A stretch of DNA of 64,000 nt, taken from NCBI GenBank assembly GCA_951799405.1, contig OX637363.1, positions 4,154,001 through 4,218,000 on the forward strand, given 5' to 3'. This stretch comes from Agapetus fuscipes. Taxonomy: Eukaryota; Arthropoda; Insecta; Trichoptera; Glossosomatidae. A program made the translations under genes and the position numbers. Under the pieces are notes generated by a model. The model did not search any database and had not been told where the DNA came from. It saw nothing but the letters and a program-made list of their open reading frames with translations. Below, in pieces: positions 28,641 to 38,925 of the stretch (positions are counted from its first letter, which is position 1; the number at the start of each line of letters is the position of its first letter).

Positions 28641-29700
28641 TGAGATAATGCTAAACGCCAACATAGACTGGTAACACTATAAAATACTACTTGGTTATAT
28701 TTACAAGTAAATACAGTAATAAAAAAACACATTACCAAGACAATATATTTACGTAACACCCGTAATGTCACGGGTGTTACAAGATTTTGAATTTAAATAA
28801 AACACCTTAGATTATGTTTACATCAAAACTCGATGTATTTACAAATAAGTTACAAACATACCCTTACTTTCACAAAGCTTGACCTTAATTACTTGTAAAA
28901 TGAAGTAATGAAATTAACTTTTACCTGTTTTGTGTAACGGGTGTTACTTTGACGCTGATCTGTCGGAAATACCTTTTAATAATTGAAATTCGAACTTTTA
29001 TAACATAACAACCACTCTCATATGAAGTTCTGGAAATTTCCCAAACTAGTGAAGTGTCGGTGTCACTGTAACATGACAGTTAGCTGTATGATAGTTGCCA
29101 CTGTCTGGTATTATAAATCTCCTTTATAATCCCTTACACGTTGCTCAACTTTGACATGGTAGAAAAATTATAAAACCAACATAAATGTCTTGTTTTTCTT
29201 TCGCATATATAAATTTACATCTTTTTCTATTATACTAAAAAATAAATGACATTGATTGTGCAACTTTGTTTGTGAGGCATACGGTAGCGTTTTTCATGGA
29301 ATGAGTGATTTATATTTTCAAATTTCCTCTTTGTTGGGTAGAACAATTCAAAAGCCTTTACTAAAGACTGGTCATCAAAAGGTCCATCCAGCCTTACAGC
29401 AACTGGGTCTTGCTTGAGAATTGGCGCTTTATACAGCGACGTCCAAGCTTGCAGAGGGCTCTTGAGGTGTGATACACACAAAGACAGCGCTCACCAAATA
29501 AATCAGCCTAATTTTTTAATTTTTTTTAAGGAAGGATGAGTTAGGAAGAATTGGGAACGTTGTCATGACGAAAGTATCCTTAACCAACCAGAAACAGGCC
29601 GTAAGTCCTGTGACTCCCATCTCATCCTGACTCACTCTATTTCACAAATTACGTTTTTTTGACCAGGAACACATGTTATTTTGATGCAGATTGTAGTTAC

Positions 29701-29863
29701 CGGGTTGTAGAGGATGGTCTGGAACAGCTCCCCGCCCTGTATGGACTCGTCCAGCTTGTCCCGGCCGCCCGGGTACCTATCTATGAGCATGGTGTGCGTG
29801 AACAGGCCGCACGTCTGCCGCGGCAGCACCTTGATGCCGCGGTGGATGAAGCCACGGCGCAGC
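29701..29863 (-). CDS. NDST: NDST exon, end of N-deacetylase domain
   Basis: The acceptor is ..ttggtgttccag and the donor CCG|GTAACT; the exon is 163 nt and ends in phase 0. It encodes [20 protein letters not shown], then [13 protein letters not shown] and [12 protein letters not shown]. The [10 protein letters not shown] block is diagnostic of the family. Confidence 0.95.
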
Positions 29864-29999
29864 CTGGAACACCAAGCAACACACATATTACACTAAAAAC
29901 TTGCTTATTGGTTAACATTAGGTTAAAAGAAAAGTTGGAATGCTCAGTCTTTTTTATCGATAAATAATCACAGAGCTTGTTCTCATGAGCTATAATAAT

Positions 30000-30240
30000 A
30001 TATCTATAATCTAAGTTGCAAGGATATATTCATTTAGAGCTCTCAGATGAATGCCCACAAACCAACATGCGTAGTTCGCGATTACAAATGCTGAATGTGT
30101 ACTTACAAATAAAATCCAAGCCTCAAATGAACATAAGCCCCACAACTTTTGCCGACCTTCCCTGACACAGGGGTGACATTGGCAAAAAGAACCATTTTTT
30201 ATAGTATGGGTGGTCAGCCTCATACCAACCTATAAGTTAA
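30000..30240 (-). mobile_element. LINE-T 3' UTR copy
   Basis: Complement tail to 'cctcataccaacctataag'. Confidence 0.8.
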
Positions 30241-30244
30241 GGCT

Positions 30245-30560
30245 CCATTCATTAATCCCTCCCCTCGCATTTCAGAAAGGGAAACTCGTAGTACGACTCT
30301 CATTCATCCCTTTGCAGTCAATCTCAATGCTATGAGAACTTGGTGTTTTCATGATTCATTCCTTTGCCAAACTGCCGTTTATGGAATGATCTACCAGTAT
30401 CTATGTTCCCTTCCCAATTTAATCCGGTTTTATTCAAAACCAACATCAATAGCTACATCCTTGCAGTGCTTCACGACAGAAGCAACAATTCACTCAACTT
30501 CTTGGGCATACCAGACCAGAGATGTCTGCCATACTCGATAATGGGGCGGATTTGGGATTT
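30245..30560 (+). pseudogene. Non-LTR ORF2 C-terminal relic
   Basis: A frame reads FIPLPNCRLWNDLPVSMFPS, then FNPVLFKTNINSYIL, a typical RT C-terminal tail. The frame continues to 30708 up to the NDST exon without further recognisable motifs. Confidence 0.55.
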
Positions 30561-30704
30561 ATACAGAGTCAATAACTGGGCTGAAGTAAAAAACCTGCGG
30601 GCTCTGTATAGTATGCCGAGTTGCCGGAAAGCGGAAGTTGTGCGAGACTCAATAGCATCATGGTATTTTAACTCTGATGAAAGAGAAACAACGAGATTCA
30701 GTAC

Positions 30705-30950
30705 CTAGCAGGCCTTAGATGAGGGTACTCCTCTGTACTGGTGACCTTGACGCCCCAGATCCTCTTCCAGGCGGAGTAGAGCAGCTCGTGTGCGGGATAC
30801 ACACCGGAGTGGTGCGGGGAGACGGAGTAGCCGGCGTCCACGGGGATGCGGTAGGAGCGGGCAAACTCCCGGTTCAGGATCATGTCCTGCTCCAGCTGCG
30901 TTAGGTTGTCGTACAGGTGCGGCTGCTGGTGGTTCCACATGTGGGAGAAC
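30705..30950 (-). CDS. NDST: NDST exon, N-deacetylase domain
   Basis: The acceptor is ..ttgcttgcag and the donor AG|GTACTG; the exon is 246 nt. It encodes [20 protein letters not shown], then [20 protein letters not shown] and [14 protein letters not shown]. The SPHHSGVYP motif with its paired histidines is invariant in NDSTs. Confidence 0.95.
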   Translation of the reverse strand, partial: VLPHVEPPAAAPVRQPNAAGAGHDPEPGVCPLLPHPRGRRLLRLPAPLRCVSRTRAALLRLEEDLGRQGHQYRGVPSSKAC

Positions 30951-31120
30951 CTGCAAGCAACAACTGAACTCAACTTGTGCGTAGCGGCTTCATCCTCAGC
31001 CTGGCTCAGCAATCATCAGGTTTTATTTAAGTACAACAATAATGCAAAGCATTTTTGCTCATCTTTAAAAAATAAAATGGAGGAGCACACTGTCTCGCAA
31101 AAGTTTGGAAATTTTTGATA

Positions 31121-31420
31121 AGGGGCCGTCCATAAATTACGTCATCGATTTTGGCCGATTTTGGCCGATTTTCGACCCCCCCCCCCCTTACAATCATCCT
31201 ATAGTCATTATCTAATGACCCCCCTCCCCTCTTGCTGTAATATTGAATGAGCTTAATAATTAATAATGTTATATTACTTACATAACATTTTGTATATTTT
31301 GTAGAAATTGGTGTTTACAAGAACGACGTCACTTTTCGTACTCCTACATCATTTGCCATCATCCGCAGACCAGACTCCCCCCTCCCTTAATGCAAATGAC
31401 GTAATATATGGACAGCCCCT
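31121..31420. mobile_element. MITE with AGGGGCCGTCCATAAATTAC ends
   Basis: The 24-bp start and its inverted counterpart 'gtaatatatggacagcccct' bound a 300-bp element with C-rich stretches. Confidence 0.7.
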
Positions 31421-32204
31421 AATCAATTATCGACCAAATATTGACACGGCTAATGGAGTACTTAGATAGAGAGATGATGATGATGATGATGGATGATTTC
31501 TTTCCTGTGGCGCCATTTAATGGTCCAGGACCATCTCAAGGGCGCCATGGCTTCTCGAGAAAAGTAGTGTCTTCAGTTCCTTTCTGAAGGTGGCAAGATG
31601 TTGCACTAAGTTTGACTGGTCCGCAATCTACTAGTTAACACTTCTGAATCTCTCTTCTCTCAAACTTTGTGCAGATTAGGGTAATTGCACTTTTTTATTT
31701 TATTTCATAAAATGGTAGGCTATGTTTTTTAAAATGCATTTGCGTTTTAAAACAAATTATATGTGGCTTAGTTTTTAAATTATAGCTCTTTAAAATTTGC
31801 GTATTTTCCATTTCCGCTAAAACAGGTCATTTCTTTATTCGGGCGGATATGACGTCAGATCTTCGGAGTTTCGGTGTCAAATGGCCCAGGTAGTCAGTTT
31901 GACAGCGACATTTGTCGTGAAAATGACAACAAACGTCCCCAGCCGTTAACATTGCTTTTTTGGCGGGATTCAAATTCTCCGCATTTTATTTTTCAAAATT
32001 ATCAATGATATCTTTATTTTTACTATTTAAAAATATATGGTTGTGATCCTTGAAATGTACTCTACACAATATTATTTTCAACCGTTTTCCCTACCACTGC
32101 AACTACCCTATTTAACTTAAACGATCTCTTGCTAAATTGTAATCAAGGTGTAAAATAATAGTATGAACTATTAATAAAAAGTGTTACAGTCGTTATTTGG
32201 AAAA
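31421..32204. other. NDST intron, unassigned
   Basis: It includes an ATG/ATGA microsatellite at 31472-31492 and AT-rich sequence; no gene seen. Confidence 0.4.
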
Positions 32205-32345
32205 AAAAAATGCAACTAAGCTACACATATAGTGTAACTTCTTGCCGCGTTATCCCCGAAGGGGTCGCATGTGGCGAGTTGAACCTATTTATTTTTACAG
32301 GTAAGTGGGCCGGCCTTACGCCAACCACTTCAGTTGAAGTGGAGG
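32205..32345 (-). mobile_element. SINE-B 3' fragment
   Basis: Complement of the SINE-B end and body to 'cacttcagttgaagtgg'. Confidence 0.7.
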
Positions 32346-32470
32346 AAGATTTATAAAAAAACCCAGTGCCTAACAACATGATGGACAAATCCAGCCATTT
32401 AAGCGCATCCTCGCCACATGAGCGAAGCTTTGGTCACTTCGCACCCAATAAAGTTTAACCAATTACGTAC

Positions 32471-32648
32471 CACATAAATTTGTCCACATTCTGCAGGATC
32501 ATGTCGTCGCCCCTGTTCTCCTCATCAGTCCCGTGATGGAAGTACTTCCCGCTGAAGCCCAGGTTGAACTTGAAGCCTGGCACGTCCTGCCGGATCCTGG
32601 CCTGCGTGGACAGCATGGCCTGCACGTCGTCAGTGCGGAGACGAGTTC
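32471..32648 (-). CDS. NDST: NDST exon, N-deacetylase domain
   Basis: The acceptor is ..aacattgcag and the donor TG|GTACGT; the exon is 178 nt. It encodes GTRLRTDDVQAMLSTQARIR, then FKFNLGFSGKYFHHGTDEEN and GDDMILQNVDKFMW. The split TG|G tryptophan codon joins to FSHMW of the next exon. Confidence 0.95.
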
Positions 32649-32744
32649 CTGCAATGTTGTATAATGACATTACAATATTTGTTTACACAGCCATGGAGGC
32701 AGTAATTCAATGGACTGGTTACCAATGTGATTTAGTTCCAATCG

Positions 32745-32815
32745 ACGTCCGGTCGATAGCTCAGTTGGTAGAGTGCTTGCATTCCATGCCGTGAGCCCGG
32801 GTTCTACGCGTTTTA
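32745..32815 (+). mobile_element. SINE-B head fragment
   Basis: 'ggtcgatagctcagttggta' to 'gagcccgggttc'; the body is absent. Confidence 0.7.
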
Positions 32816-32834
32816 CGGGATCTGTTGTTTTTTT

Positions 32835-33150
32835 TTTAAGACACCCTGTGCGGGAGACTCCCTAGATTTCAGAGACTCTAGGGATCTATGACATTTGTTG
32901 TAGTGCCGCAGAGGTGTTTACGAGCTTGATCGTCGCTACAAAGCACCAATACTCAAACAAGACCCAGTTGCTGTAAGGCTGGATGGACCATTAGTGACCG
33001 GTCTTAGATAAAAGTTTTATGAACTTATAACCCAGCGAAGAGCATATTTGAAAATATAAATGGTATATTTTTTGTGCTCTGCCGGGATTTGAGCCCACAA
33101 CCTTCCATTAGCGAGTCCGAAGTGTTGCCAGTGGACTATGGACCGGTCAT
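32835..33150 (-). mobile_element. SINE-A with t1 tail
   Basis: Complement of poly-A, t1, body and head up to 'ctatggaccggtc'. Confidence 0.8.
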
Positions 33151-33188
33151 TGGCAAATTCATTCACCAAAATGATTGTTGTGCTTTAC

Positions 33189-33395
33189 CTCTTTCTCCAA
33201 CAAATATGTCATCAACATCCACCAGGATCATCCTGTCCAGACTTAGACTGAGTTGTCCGTGGCTCAGGTAGCTGAGGGCGTCCAGGAACAGTAAGCGGTG
33301 GAGCCAGAAGCGAAGTCCGTGGCCAAAGATGACACGCTGTATGGAGTCCAGGCGACCGTGGTCCTGAATGACAGTCACAAGGAGGGTCTTGTTGC
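33189..33395 (-). CDS. NDST: NDST exon, N-deacetylase domain
   Basis: The acceptor is ..tgtattgcag and the donor G|GTAAAG; the exon is 207 nt. It encodes [20 protein letters not shown], then [20 protein letters not shown] and [14 protein letters not shown]. The VDVDDIFVG block is one of the most conserved segments of the deacetylase domain. Confidence 0.95.
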
Positions 33396-33504
33396 CTGCA
33401 ATACAATAAAGAATGTTAAATATTGTAGTGCAATACCGATCAATGAATTCAAAATTATCTAGGAGATGTACAGACAATGATATAATAGAGGTGGAATATT
33501 TCAA

Positions 33505-33624
33505 ATTTCTTTCAGCGAAATGACCTCACAGGTGTAGGTGACTAGGGTTCTTCAGCGAAGTGACCTCACAGGTGTAGGTAACTAGGGTTCTTCAGCGAGG
33601 TGACCTCACAGGTGTAGGTAACTA
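33505..33624. repeat. Three 40-bp tandem repeats in an NDST intron
   Basis: Three near-identical units contain 'gacctcacaggtgtaggt', each starting ttcagcga and ending ctagggttc or a variant of it. No coding role is seen. Confidence 0.8.
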
Positions 33625-33760
33625 TAATAGTTTTTTACACCCTTGGTGGGATCAAACCCTAAGAAGCTGTTTGACATCTCTCTTCACTCCATCCTCTCGC
33701 AGCCTGGACCTCCCTAACAGTTCTTCAACTTGGAAAATAATTAAATATCTAACTTTGAGA

Positions 33761-33794
33761 TAATCCGGAATATTCCTGGTGACCCACTCCAAAT
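33761..33794 (-). repeat. Duplicate of the 3' end of an NDST exon inside the next intron
   Basis: The sequence encoding WATRNIPDYP at the end of exon 33857-34019 recurs here with one or two differences. It is followed by 'tcaaag' in place of the donor, so it is not a usable exon. Confidence 0.7.
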
Positions 33795-33856
33795 ACCACA
33801 TACTCCCGTCTTCCCGATTCACCATGAAAACGATTTAAGGTATTTTTATATGTAAC

Positions 33857-34019
33857 CTTCAGGATAATCCGGAATATTCCTGGTGGCCCACTCTACTGGC
33901 TCATATGTGGAGCTGTTGGGCTGGAAGGTGGTCCAGTCATCCCCTGGCAGGCCTCCCCAGGCTGTCTCTCCAGGTTTAGTCAGTCGGAGAACAGGACTGG
34001 CAGGGTTGAGGGTGGCATC
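33857..34019 (-). CDS. NDST: NDST exon, N-deacetylase domain
   Basis: The acceptor is ..tttgttccag and the donor G|GTTACA (a weak +3 T donor); the exon is 163 nt, phase 0 to phase 1. It encodes DATLNPASPVLRLTKPGETA, then LPGDDWTTFQPNSSTYEPV and the end EWATRNIPDYPE. The last 33 bp or so of this exon are repeated in the following intron at about 33761-33794. Confidence 0.93.
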
Positions 34020-34039
34020 CTGGAACAAACAAACAGTTA

Positions 34040-34205
34040 ATACACGGAAGAAGAGATCAACAGCTCAATTGACAGTCCCACCCTGTTGGAGGGCTACAGG
34101 TTGTATGTGCCTGACAACTACACCCGAGGGCGAGGACATGATCTATTTCATGTACCGAAAAGCCGTACTGATGTCGTGGCGCAACACCCTGTGACTCAGA
34201 GTATA
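34040..34205 (+). pseudogene. Possible non-LTR ORF fragment
   Basis: An open stretch reads LLEGYRLYVPDNYTRGRGHD, then LFHVPKSRTDVVAQHP, reminiscent of RT C-terminal regions. Weak. Confidence 0.3.
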
Positions 34206-34339
34206 AAGCGTAATATAGACATTTTTGAGTGAAATTTATAAAGATTTAAAAATCTTGCAATAGAGTTCCTCCCAGCGTGTTGATAGCTGTGAGGGTGCAC
34301 TGTAATTAGAGTGACCTGTTGTGCACAAAATAAACTTTT

Positions 34340-34440
34340 GCATCAGTCAGTCATCAAGAGAATTGACTACATTGTTTGGAGACCACGCATTCGGCATCGC
34401 AGAACAACCCACGTGGAATCGGCTGCCCCCAGATTATTAT
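34340..34440 (+). pseudogene. LINE-K ORF fragment
   Basis: A frame reads LTTLFGDHAFGIAEQPTWNR and LPPD, matching FGDRAFxVAGPxxWNRLPP of LINE-K. Confidence 0.55.
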
Positions 34441-34444
34441 TATT

Positions 34445-34755
34445 ATATCAGGCTAATTTATTTCAAATTACAAATAACAAAAGAGCGCCGTTTTTGTGTG
34501 TCACACCTCAAGGGCCCTCTCTGATCATGAATAAGACTTTCTAAAAAGATGTGTCTTATGTGCTCCGAGAAATACACCCACAGATTTGGAGTTCTTCACT
34601 CCAGGTGGTAGTCTGTTCCACTCCACCGGACCCGCAACATGGAAAGCGCGGTCTCCGAAATTTGTATGAATCTGACGGCGTGGCTGAATCAAATTGACTG
34701 CTCCATCGCCCCCAGATGCATGTGACAAGAAAAGTGTAGAGTATTTCAAACAAGG
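34445..34755 (-). pseudogene. LINE-K 3' end relic
   Basis: Minus strand: ASGGDGAVNLIQPRRQIHTN, then FGDRAFHVAGPVEWNRLPPG, a stop, and the t2-type tail 'cccttgaggtgtgacacaca'. Confidence 0.75.
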
Positions 34756-35865
34756 ATGAAGAGCTACTTCAACGCAGAAAGTGCCGTGACATAAGTCACA
34801 AAACGGCGCTCTACAACATCTTCATCATTTTCATTTATTTTTTGTTTTAGAATAATATTTGCTGAAAGCATGACTTGACTGTGAAAACATGAAAAAATAT
34901 TCCATAGCACATTCAAATAAAGAATCTATACTTGGAAATTTGAACAGATGGCAAAATATATAAATCAAAAGTGACAATATTATTTATGTCTTTATTTAGG
35001 GAGTATACAGAAATCTATTGATGTCAATTTGTTAACAAGCAAAAATAGTCTTTACGGTTATGCACATAAATGTCTAATTCATTTGCTGATAATGAAACAG
35101 AATAAAATTTGGTAGGGTGAAGTTATCAGTTGTTGGATACTTACAGTGGTATCCAAAAACATTTAATTCATAGACAATTACAGATCACTGTTTTTCTTGC
35201 ATGCAAAATTAACCTGTCAGGGGACGAACTTCAAAGAAAAAAGCTCATTATATAGATAACCTGACTTACGCTACCCCGCTTTACGCAAATTCGGAGATAC
35301 GCGATATAATTTCGCGCATCGGCGTATTTGATTTACGACAAGTTCAATCATGTTCCATGTGGAATAACAATTCAGCCTCAGATCCTGAACAAATCAATGC
35401 TATAATAGAAGAAGTGATTGATATATTCGATCGACTTATGCGGTCCCACCTATTGCATAAGTCCGGAGTATTACTGTATGTACTCAATTGAGAATGTTTG
35501 CCTTCGTATAAATTTTAAAGTGAGGCGCCAAAATACAAGTACCATAAAAAAGTGTTCATTTTAAGAAAATGCATGACAAACGAGCACTGTTGTTTTGCAA
35601 TGTTAAAAAAACACAAGTACAAAAATAACACTTCATGCAGGCTTGTGTGGCAAATAAAAAAGCTTACTTTGTCCAACCAATAACCCAGTCACCTTATTCA
35701 ATAATTTATTATTGAAGTAAAAAAAATACAAAACCAGTACATACTTACATGATATTATTCTAGAATCAGAAATAGATCATATAAATACTGAAGGAAAATG
35801 TGTTTTCCTTCAGTTTTACATAATCTCTGATAGAATAAAAACAGTATCTTTTTATACATAACAAA
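34756..35865. other. NDST intron, unassigned AT-rich DNA
   Basis: No repeat or coding sequence was recognised. The promoter of the nested peptide gene would lie near its right end. Confidence 0.35.
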
Positions 35866-35913
35866 ATGCTGACATTCAAGATTGTTTTTTTCTTCCTGGC
35901 GACATTTTTAATG
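35866..35913 (+). CDS. Nested secreted Cys-rich peptide gene, exon 1 (signal peptide)
   Basis: ATG opens a 16-codon hydrophobic segment (MLTFKIVFFFLATFLM) typical of a signal peptide, followed by a usable donor ATG|GTAGAC. A TATA-like 'tttttataca' lies just upstream. Unspliced, the frame stops seven codons later. It joins in phase 0 to the Cys-rich exon at 36533. The pairing with that exon is an inference from phase, spacing and the signal/mature logic, and the donor is only moderate. It lies antisense inside an NDST intron. Confidence 0.55.
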
Positions 35914-35954
35914 GTAGACCAACTTTTTCTTTCATAATAATAATAATATCAAAT

Positions 35955-36500
35955 CTAATCTAAGTTGCAAAGATATGTAACAATAAGGATTCACATTTTA
36001 TGCATTTTCACAAGCAGACACATATAAAGAATGAAAAAAACGAATTTTACTGACCGTAAGACCAAAAGAGAAGAACGATTTTCTCTACGTTTCATCTTCT
36101 CTTTTGCACGGTCAGTAAAATCCGTTTTTTTCATTCTTTAAAATGTCTAACGACCGTAATCATAATTTAAAATCTTTAAAGACACATATAAGTTCAAACA
36201 TGCCGCATGTGGACCTATAATATAAAAACCCAAATCTCAAATGAACATACACCCTGCAACGATTGCCGACCTTCCCTAAAACAGGGGTGACATTGGAAAA
36301 GTGAACCATTTTCTACAGCATGGGTGGTCAGCCGCATACCAAACTTAAAGTCAAGGAACATACACAACAAGTTACATTTTTAAAATAAAAAAATAATAAT
36401 ATGTATGGACATCAAAACTAAAACATAATACAAAATTATAATTTAAAACATCCCTAGTCCTAGCCGCCAACATTACAGATAAACCGCCATTTCAATGATC
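35955..36500 (-). mobile_element. LINE-T 3' end, within the nested gene's intron
   Basis: Minus strand: ORF end at 36465-36500 ('ctgtaatgttggcggctag'), UTR to 36192, then the rest to the TTAGAT tail at 35955, with an inserted palindrome at 36028-36179. Confidence 0.7.
36028..36179. mobile_element. 152-bp palindromic element with 12-bp target duplication
   Basis: AGACACATATAA occurs at 36016-36027 and 36180-36191. The inverted arms 'aaagaatgaaaaaaacg' and 'cgtttttttcattcttt' and an end with 'cgaccgtaatcataattt' relate it to the hammerhead palindromes at 5.3 and 12 kb. Confidence 0.75.
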
Positions 36501-36532
36501 ACAAAATTAACCAGATTTTTGCTTTGTTCTAG

Positions 36533-36751
36533 TTCTTTGATTCGGCAGATTCCCGGCTCAGGGCCGGTCCCCTGCCGACTGTGACTCCTCCATGGATTCT
36601 GTTGGGTCGCGACAAGTTCTGCGCCAAATACCCCACGGACACCATCAGGAACTGTCCCTGCTACAACGACTGCAAAGGTTTCTGCAAGAGGCACGCCATG
36701 TGGAACCTGCCAGGGTGCCTCAAGTGCTGCGAAAGATGGTGCCCCGAATAG
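36533..36751 (+). CDS. Nested secreted Cys-rich peptide gene, terminal exon
   Basis: The acceptor is ..tttgctttgttctag and the stop TAG is at 36749-36751; the exon encodes 72 residues. About 26 residues without cysteine (signal remainder and likely propeptide, ending PPWILLGR) precede a 46-residue domain with nine cysteines. The pattern is C-x10-C-x-C-x3-C-x3-C-x10-C-x2-CC-x3-C, ending at Glu. It is rich in Lys, Arg and aromatic residues. AATAAA follows at about 36845. I do not recognise the fold. An antimicrobial, venom-like or protease-inhibitor peptide are all possible, and an odd cysteine count suggests a dimer or a free thiol. Confidence 0.65.
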   Translation, partial: FFDSADSRLRAGPLPTVTPPWILLGRDKFCAKYPTDTIRNCPCYNDCKGFCKRHAMWNLPGCLKCCERWCPE

Positions 36752-36844
36752 ACATCATCTCATCAGTATCTCATACAGGGTTTCGCAAGGCCCCGTATTA
36801 TAAAAAAAAAACAACATGTCCCACTATATTTTTCCTCATTGCTT

Positions 36845-36850
36845 CAATAA
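36845..36850 (+). terminator. AATAAA signal of the nested peptide gene
   Basis: AATAAA (in 'gcttcaataaaaaacac') lies about 95 bp downstream of the stop of the Cys-rich exon, at a normal distance for a short 3' UTR. Confidence 0.5.
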
Positions 36851-37419
36851 AAAACACAAATTATTTGTACGATATTTATTTCACATGATTTATTACTTTT
36901 AATGGGATGTTTGCCGTTGCACTTTTTGAATCAGTTGGTCGATATCAGGTTCTGTTTTTGACAGAGCTACCATCAAATCATTCTCGACTGCAATACAATT
37001 TCGCTGCTTAGTCTTAATTTGCAATAATGCTGAAAATCCGGTTTCGCATAACAAAATAGTGGCAAAGCGTATAGTTAGTTCCGCCGATTGGAACTAGGTG
37101 GCGCCACTAAATCTGTGTGTAAGTGTTTTAAATAATAAACAATGATAAGATTTAGAGATTTAGATAAGTAATGAGATACAAATGTCCGAACACTTCATGC
37201 CCCCCCTAAGATCTCTCTACGTCCCTGCGGTGGAGCACGCCCTACGGGTTGGGAAGTCCTGATCTAATAAATAGTTACTTCATAATGTTAAAAATCTACA
37301 TACCTATAACAACTTTTCAAAATGAATATTCCTTTCATTTCTTTTTTCCATTCAAAGTGTCTGCTTGTATATTTGTATTATACTATATGTATTTCTAATC
37401 TAATCTAATTTAATCTATT

Positions 37420-37645
37420 TTTTTATAAATTCAATTAGAAAAACAAAGTTATACCTCTCTTTTATTTTATTTTTTTGCTCAAACGTTTTCGCCTAATAAG
37501 TCATCTATCTGCATGAGCATAATTGTTAGAAATATTTTCACACATTAAGTAATTTTCAAAAAAAAATTTTTTTCAAAAAGAAAAAAAAGTTGATTAAAAC
37601 ATTGTTTTTCCAATTGAATTTATAAAAAAATTCAATGGACTTTTA
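37420..37645 (-). mobile_element. Decayed PLE terminal repeat
   Basis: The minus strand keeps 'attaggcgaaaacgtttgag', but the CUGANGA core is lost. Confidence 0.45.
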
Positions 37646-37714
37646 CTGTGTCAACAGAGATACCCTTAAACATATAATCTAATCTAAGTTGCAAACATAT
37701 GTAACATTGATCCA

Positions 37715-37995
37715 TAGTCTAGTAGTTAACACCTCTGACTTGTAAATGGAAGGTTGTGGGTTCGAATCCCAGCAGAGCATAAAAAAATACTATTTATATT
37801 TTCAAATGTGCTTTTCTCTCGGTGAAAACTTCATATAGGTACCTTTACCAAAGACCGGTCACTAAAGGTCCATCCAGCCTTACAGTAAGTCTTGCTTGAG
37901 AATTGGCGCTTTCTACAGCGACGACCAAGCTTGCAGAGGGCTCTTGAGGTGTGATTCACACAAAAACAGCGCTCACCAAATAAATCATCCTTATA
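37715..37995 (+). mobile_element. SINE-A with t2 tail
   Basis: Head 'gatccatagtctagtagtta', B box 'gggttcgaatcccagc', body, then 'gggctcttgaggtgtgattc' and 'caccaaataaatcatcc', ending in ATT repeats. Confidence 0.8.
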
Positions 37996-38245
37996 TTATT
38001 ATTATTATTATTATTTATACACCAGAAGCGTGCCTATGACTCTAAAAGCAAGTGGTTAGATGTTACTTAATGAAGCTAATAGCATACATCGGGTGGCAGT
38101 CCTTGTGGGTTTGTTGTTAAATCATTCATAGCGTGAAGAATAATAATTAATTTAACTAAGACTTTAGACAGGCTTACTGTGAATCCACTGCAAATGCAGC
38201 TTAGCAAAAGGAAGCATTGATTTTAGTCGTTGGTCCATGGTTCAC

Positions 38246-38498
38246 CTTGAGTCTCTGGTTGGTGTGTATGAAGAGCGGGAAGCCCTTCATCTTGGCGCCG
38301 ACCAGCGTCTCCTCCGTGGGGCTGACGAAGCCCACAATGCCCACGGAGTACTCGCGGCAGTACTTGTCCAGCAGCTCGCGGTTCCACTTGTCCATGGTGA
38401 GGTACTTGTGCAGGTTCTCAAACACTATCACGCCGTAGCGGCCCTTGTCCAGGTTGGTCAACACGGGCAGGCTCTTGCCCGACACTTCCACTTTGTAT
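38246..38498 (-). CDS. NDST: NDST exon, N-deacetylase domain
   Basis: The acceptor is ..tgtttacag and the donor AAG|GTGAAC; the exon is 253 nt and ends in phase 0. It encodes YKVEVSGKSLPVLTNLDKGR, then FENLHKYLTMDKWNRELLDK and GFPLFIHTNQRLK, strongly conserved NDST deacetylase blocks. The first base completes the Lys codon of the previous exon. Confidence 0.95.
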
Positions 38499-38499
38499 C

Positions 38500-38925
38500 T
38501 GTAAACACAAAAAGGGGGATACTGTAGCATTAGCAGGCTGTTGTCTCTTGCCCCACTCTTCTCTTACAAAATCATTCCTCACCCTATCACTCATTTTCCC
38601 AGCCATGCTTCTTAGAAAGTCTATTTCAACAGTATGGACCTTACTAATTTCACTTTCATTCACCGTCCAGGCTTCACTTTCATACATCAAGGTGGCTATA
38701 AGCATGCCACTGTGTATCGCCAATCGAGCATTCTGCATCTTTAGATATTTTTTGTTTTTTGGCGATACAAGCTGTGGCACCCAGTACACACCTGCCTTTC
38801 ATTATTCTTCTTTCAAGTTCACCTTTCATTCTTCTATCTTTTTCAACCTTACTTCCCAAGTAAACAAAGTCATTTACCACATCAACGTTCATTCCATTTA
38901 TTCTTAATATAAATTTCATTCAAAT
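38500..38925 (-). pseudogene. LINE-T RT C-terminal relic beside an NDST exon
   Basis: Minus strand: INGMNVDVVNDFVYLGSKVE, a frameshift, then GMLIATLMYESEAWTVNESE and FLRSMAGKMSDRVRNDFVRE. It ends essentially at the NDST acceptor. Confidence 0.7.

Larger units (their letters stand above)
26870..29307. mobile_element. CMC-like DNA transposon, degenerate
   Basis: 2.4 kb with inverted ends CACTCATTCCATGAAA and ATTT on both sides. The word ACGGGTGTTAC or its complement recurs at least six times inside. A minus-strand coding relic (GVFILAKILPEGIRKRSILY, then FENIISILPNP) lies at 28075-28330. Assignment to the CACTA/Chapaev group rests on the CAC ends and short duplication only. Confidence 0.55.
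26785..29530 (+). mobile_element. SINE-A with t2 tail, split by a DNA transposon
   Basis: Head and start of the body at 26785-26869, rest of the body and t2 tail at 29308-29530. Removing 26870-29307 plus one ATTT restores the usual 'accatttatattttc'. Confidence 0.75.
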
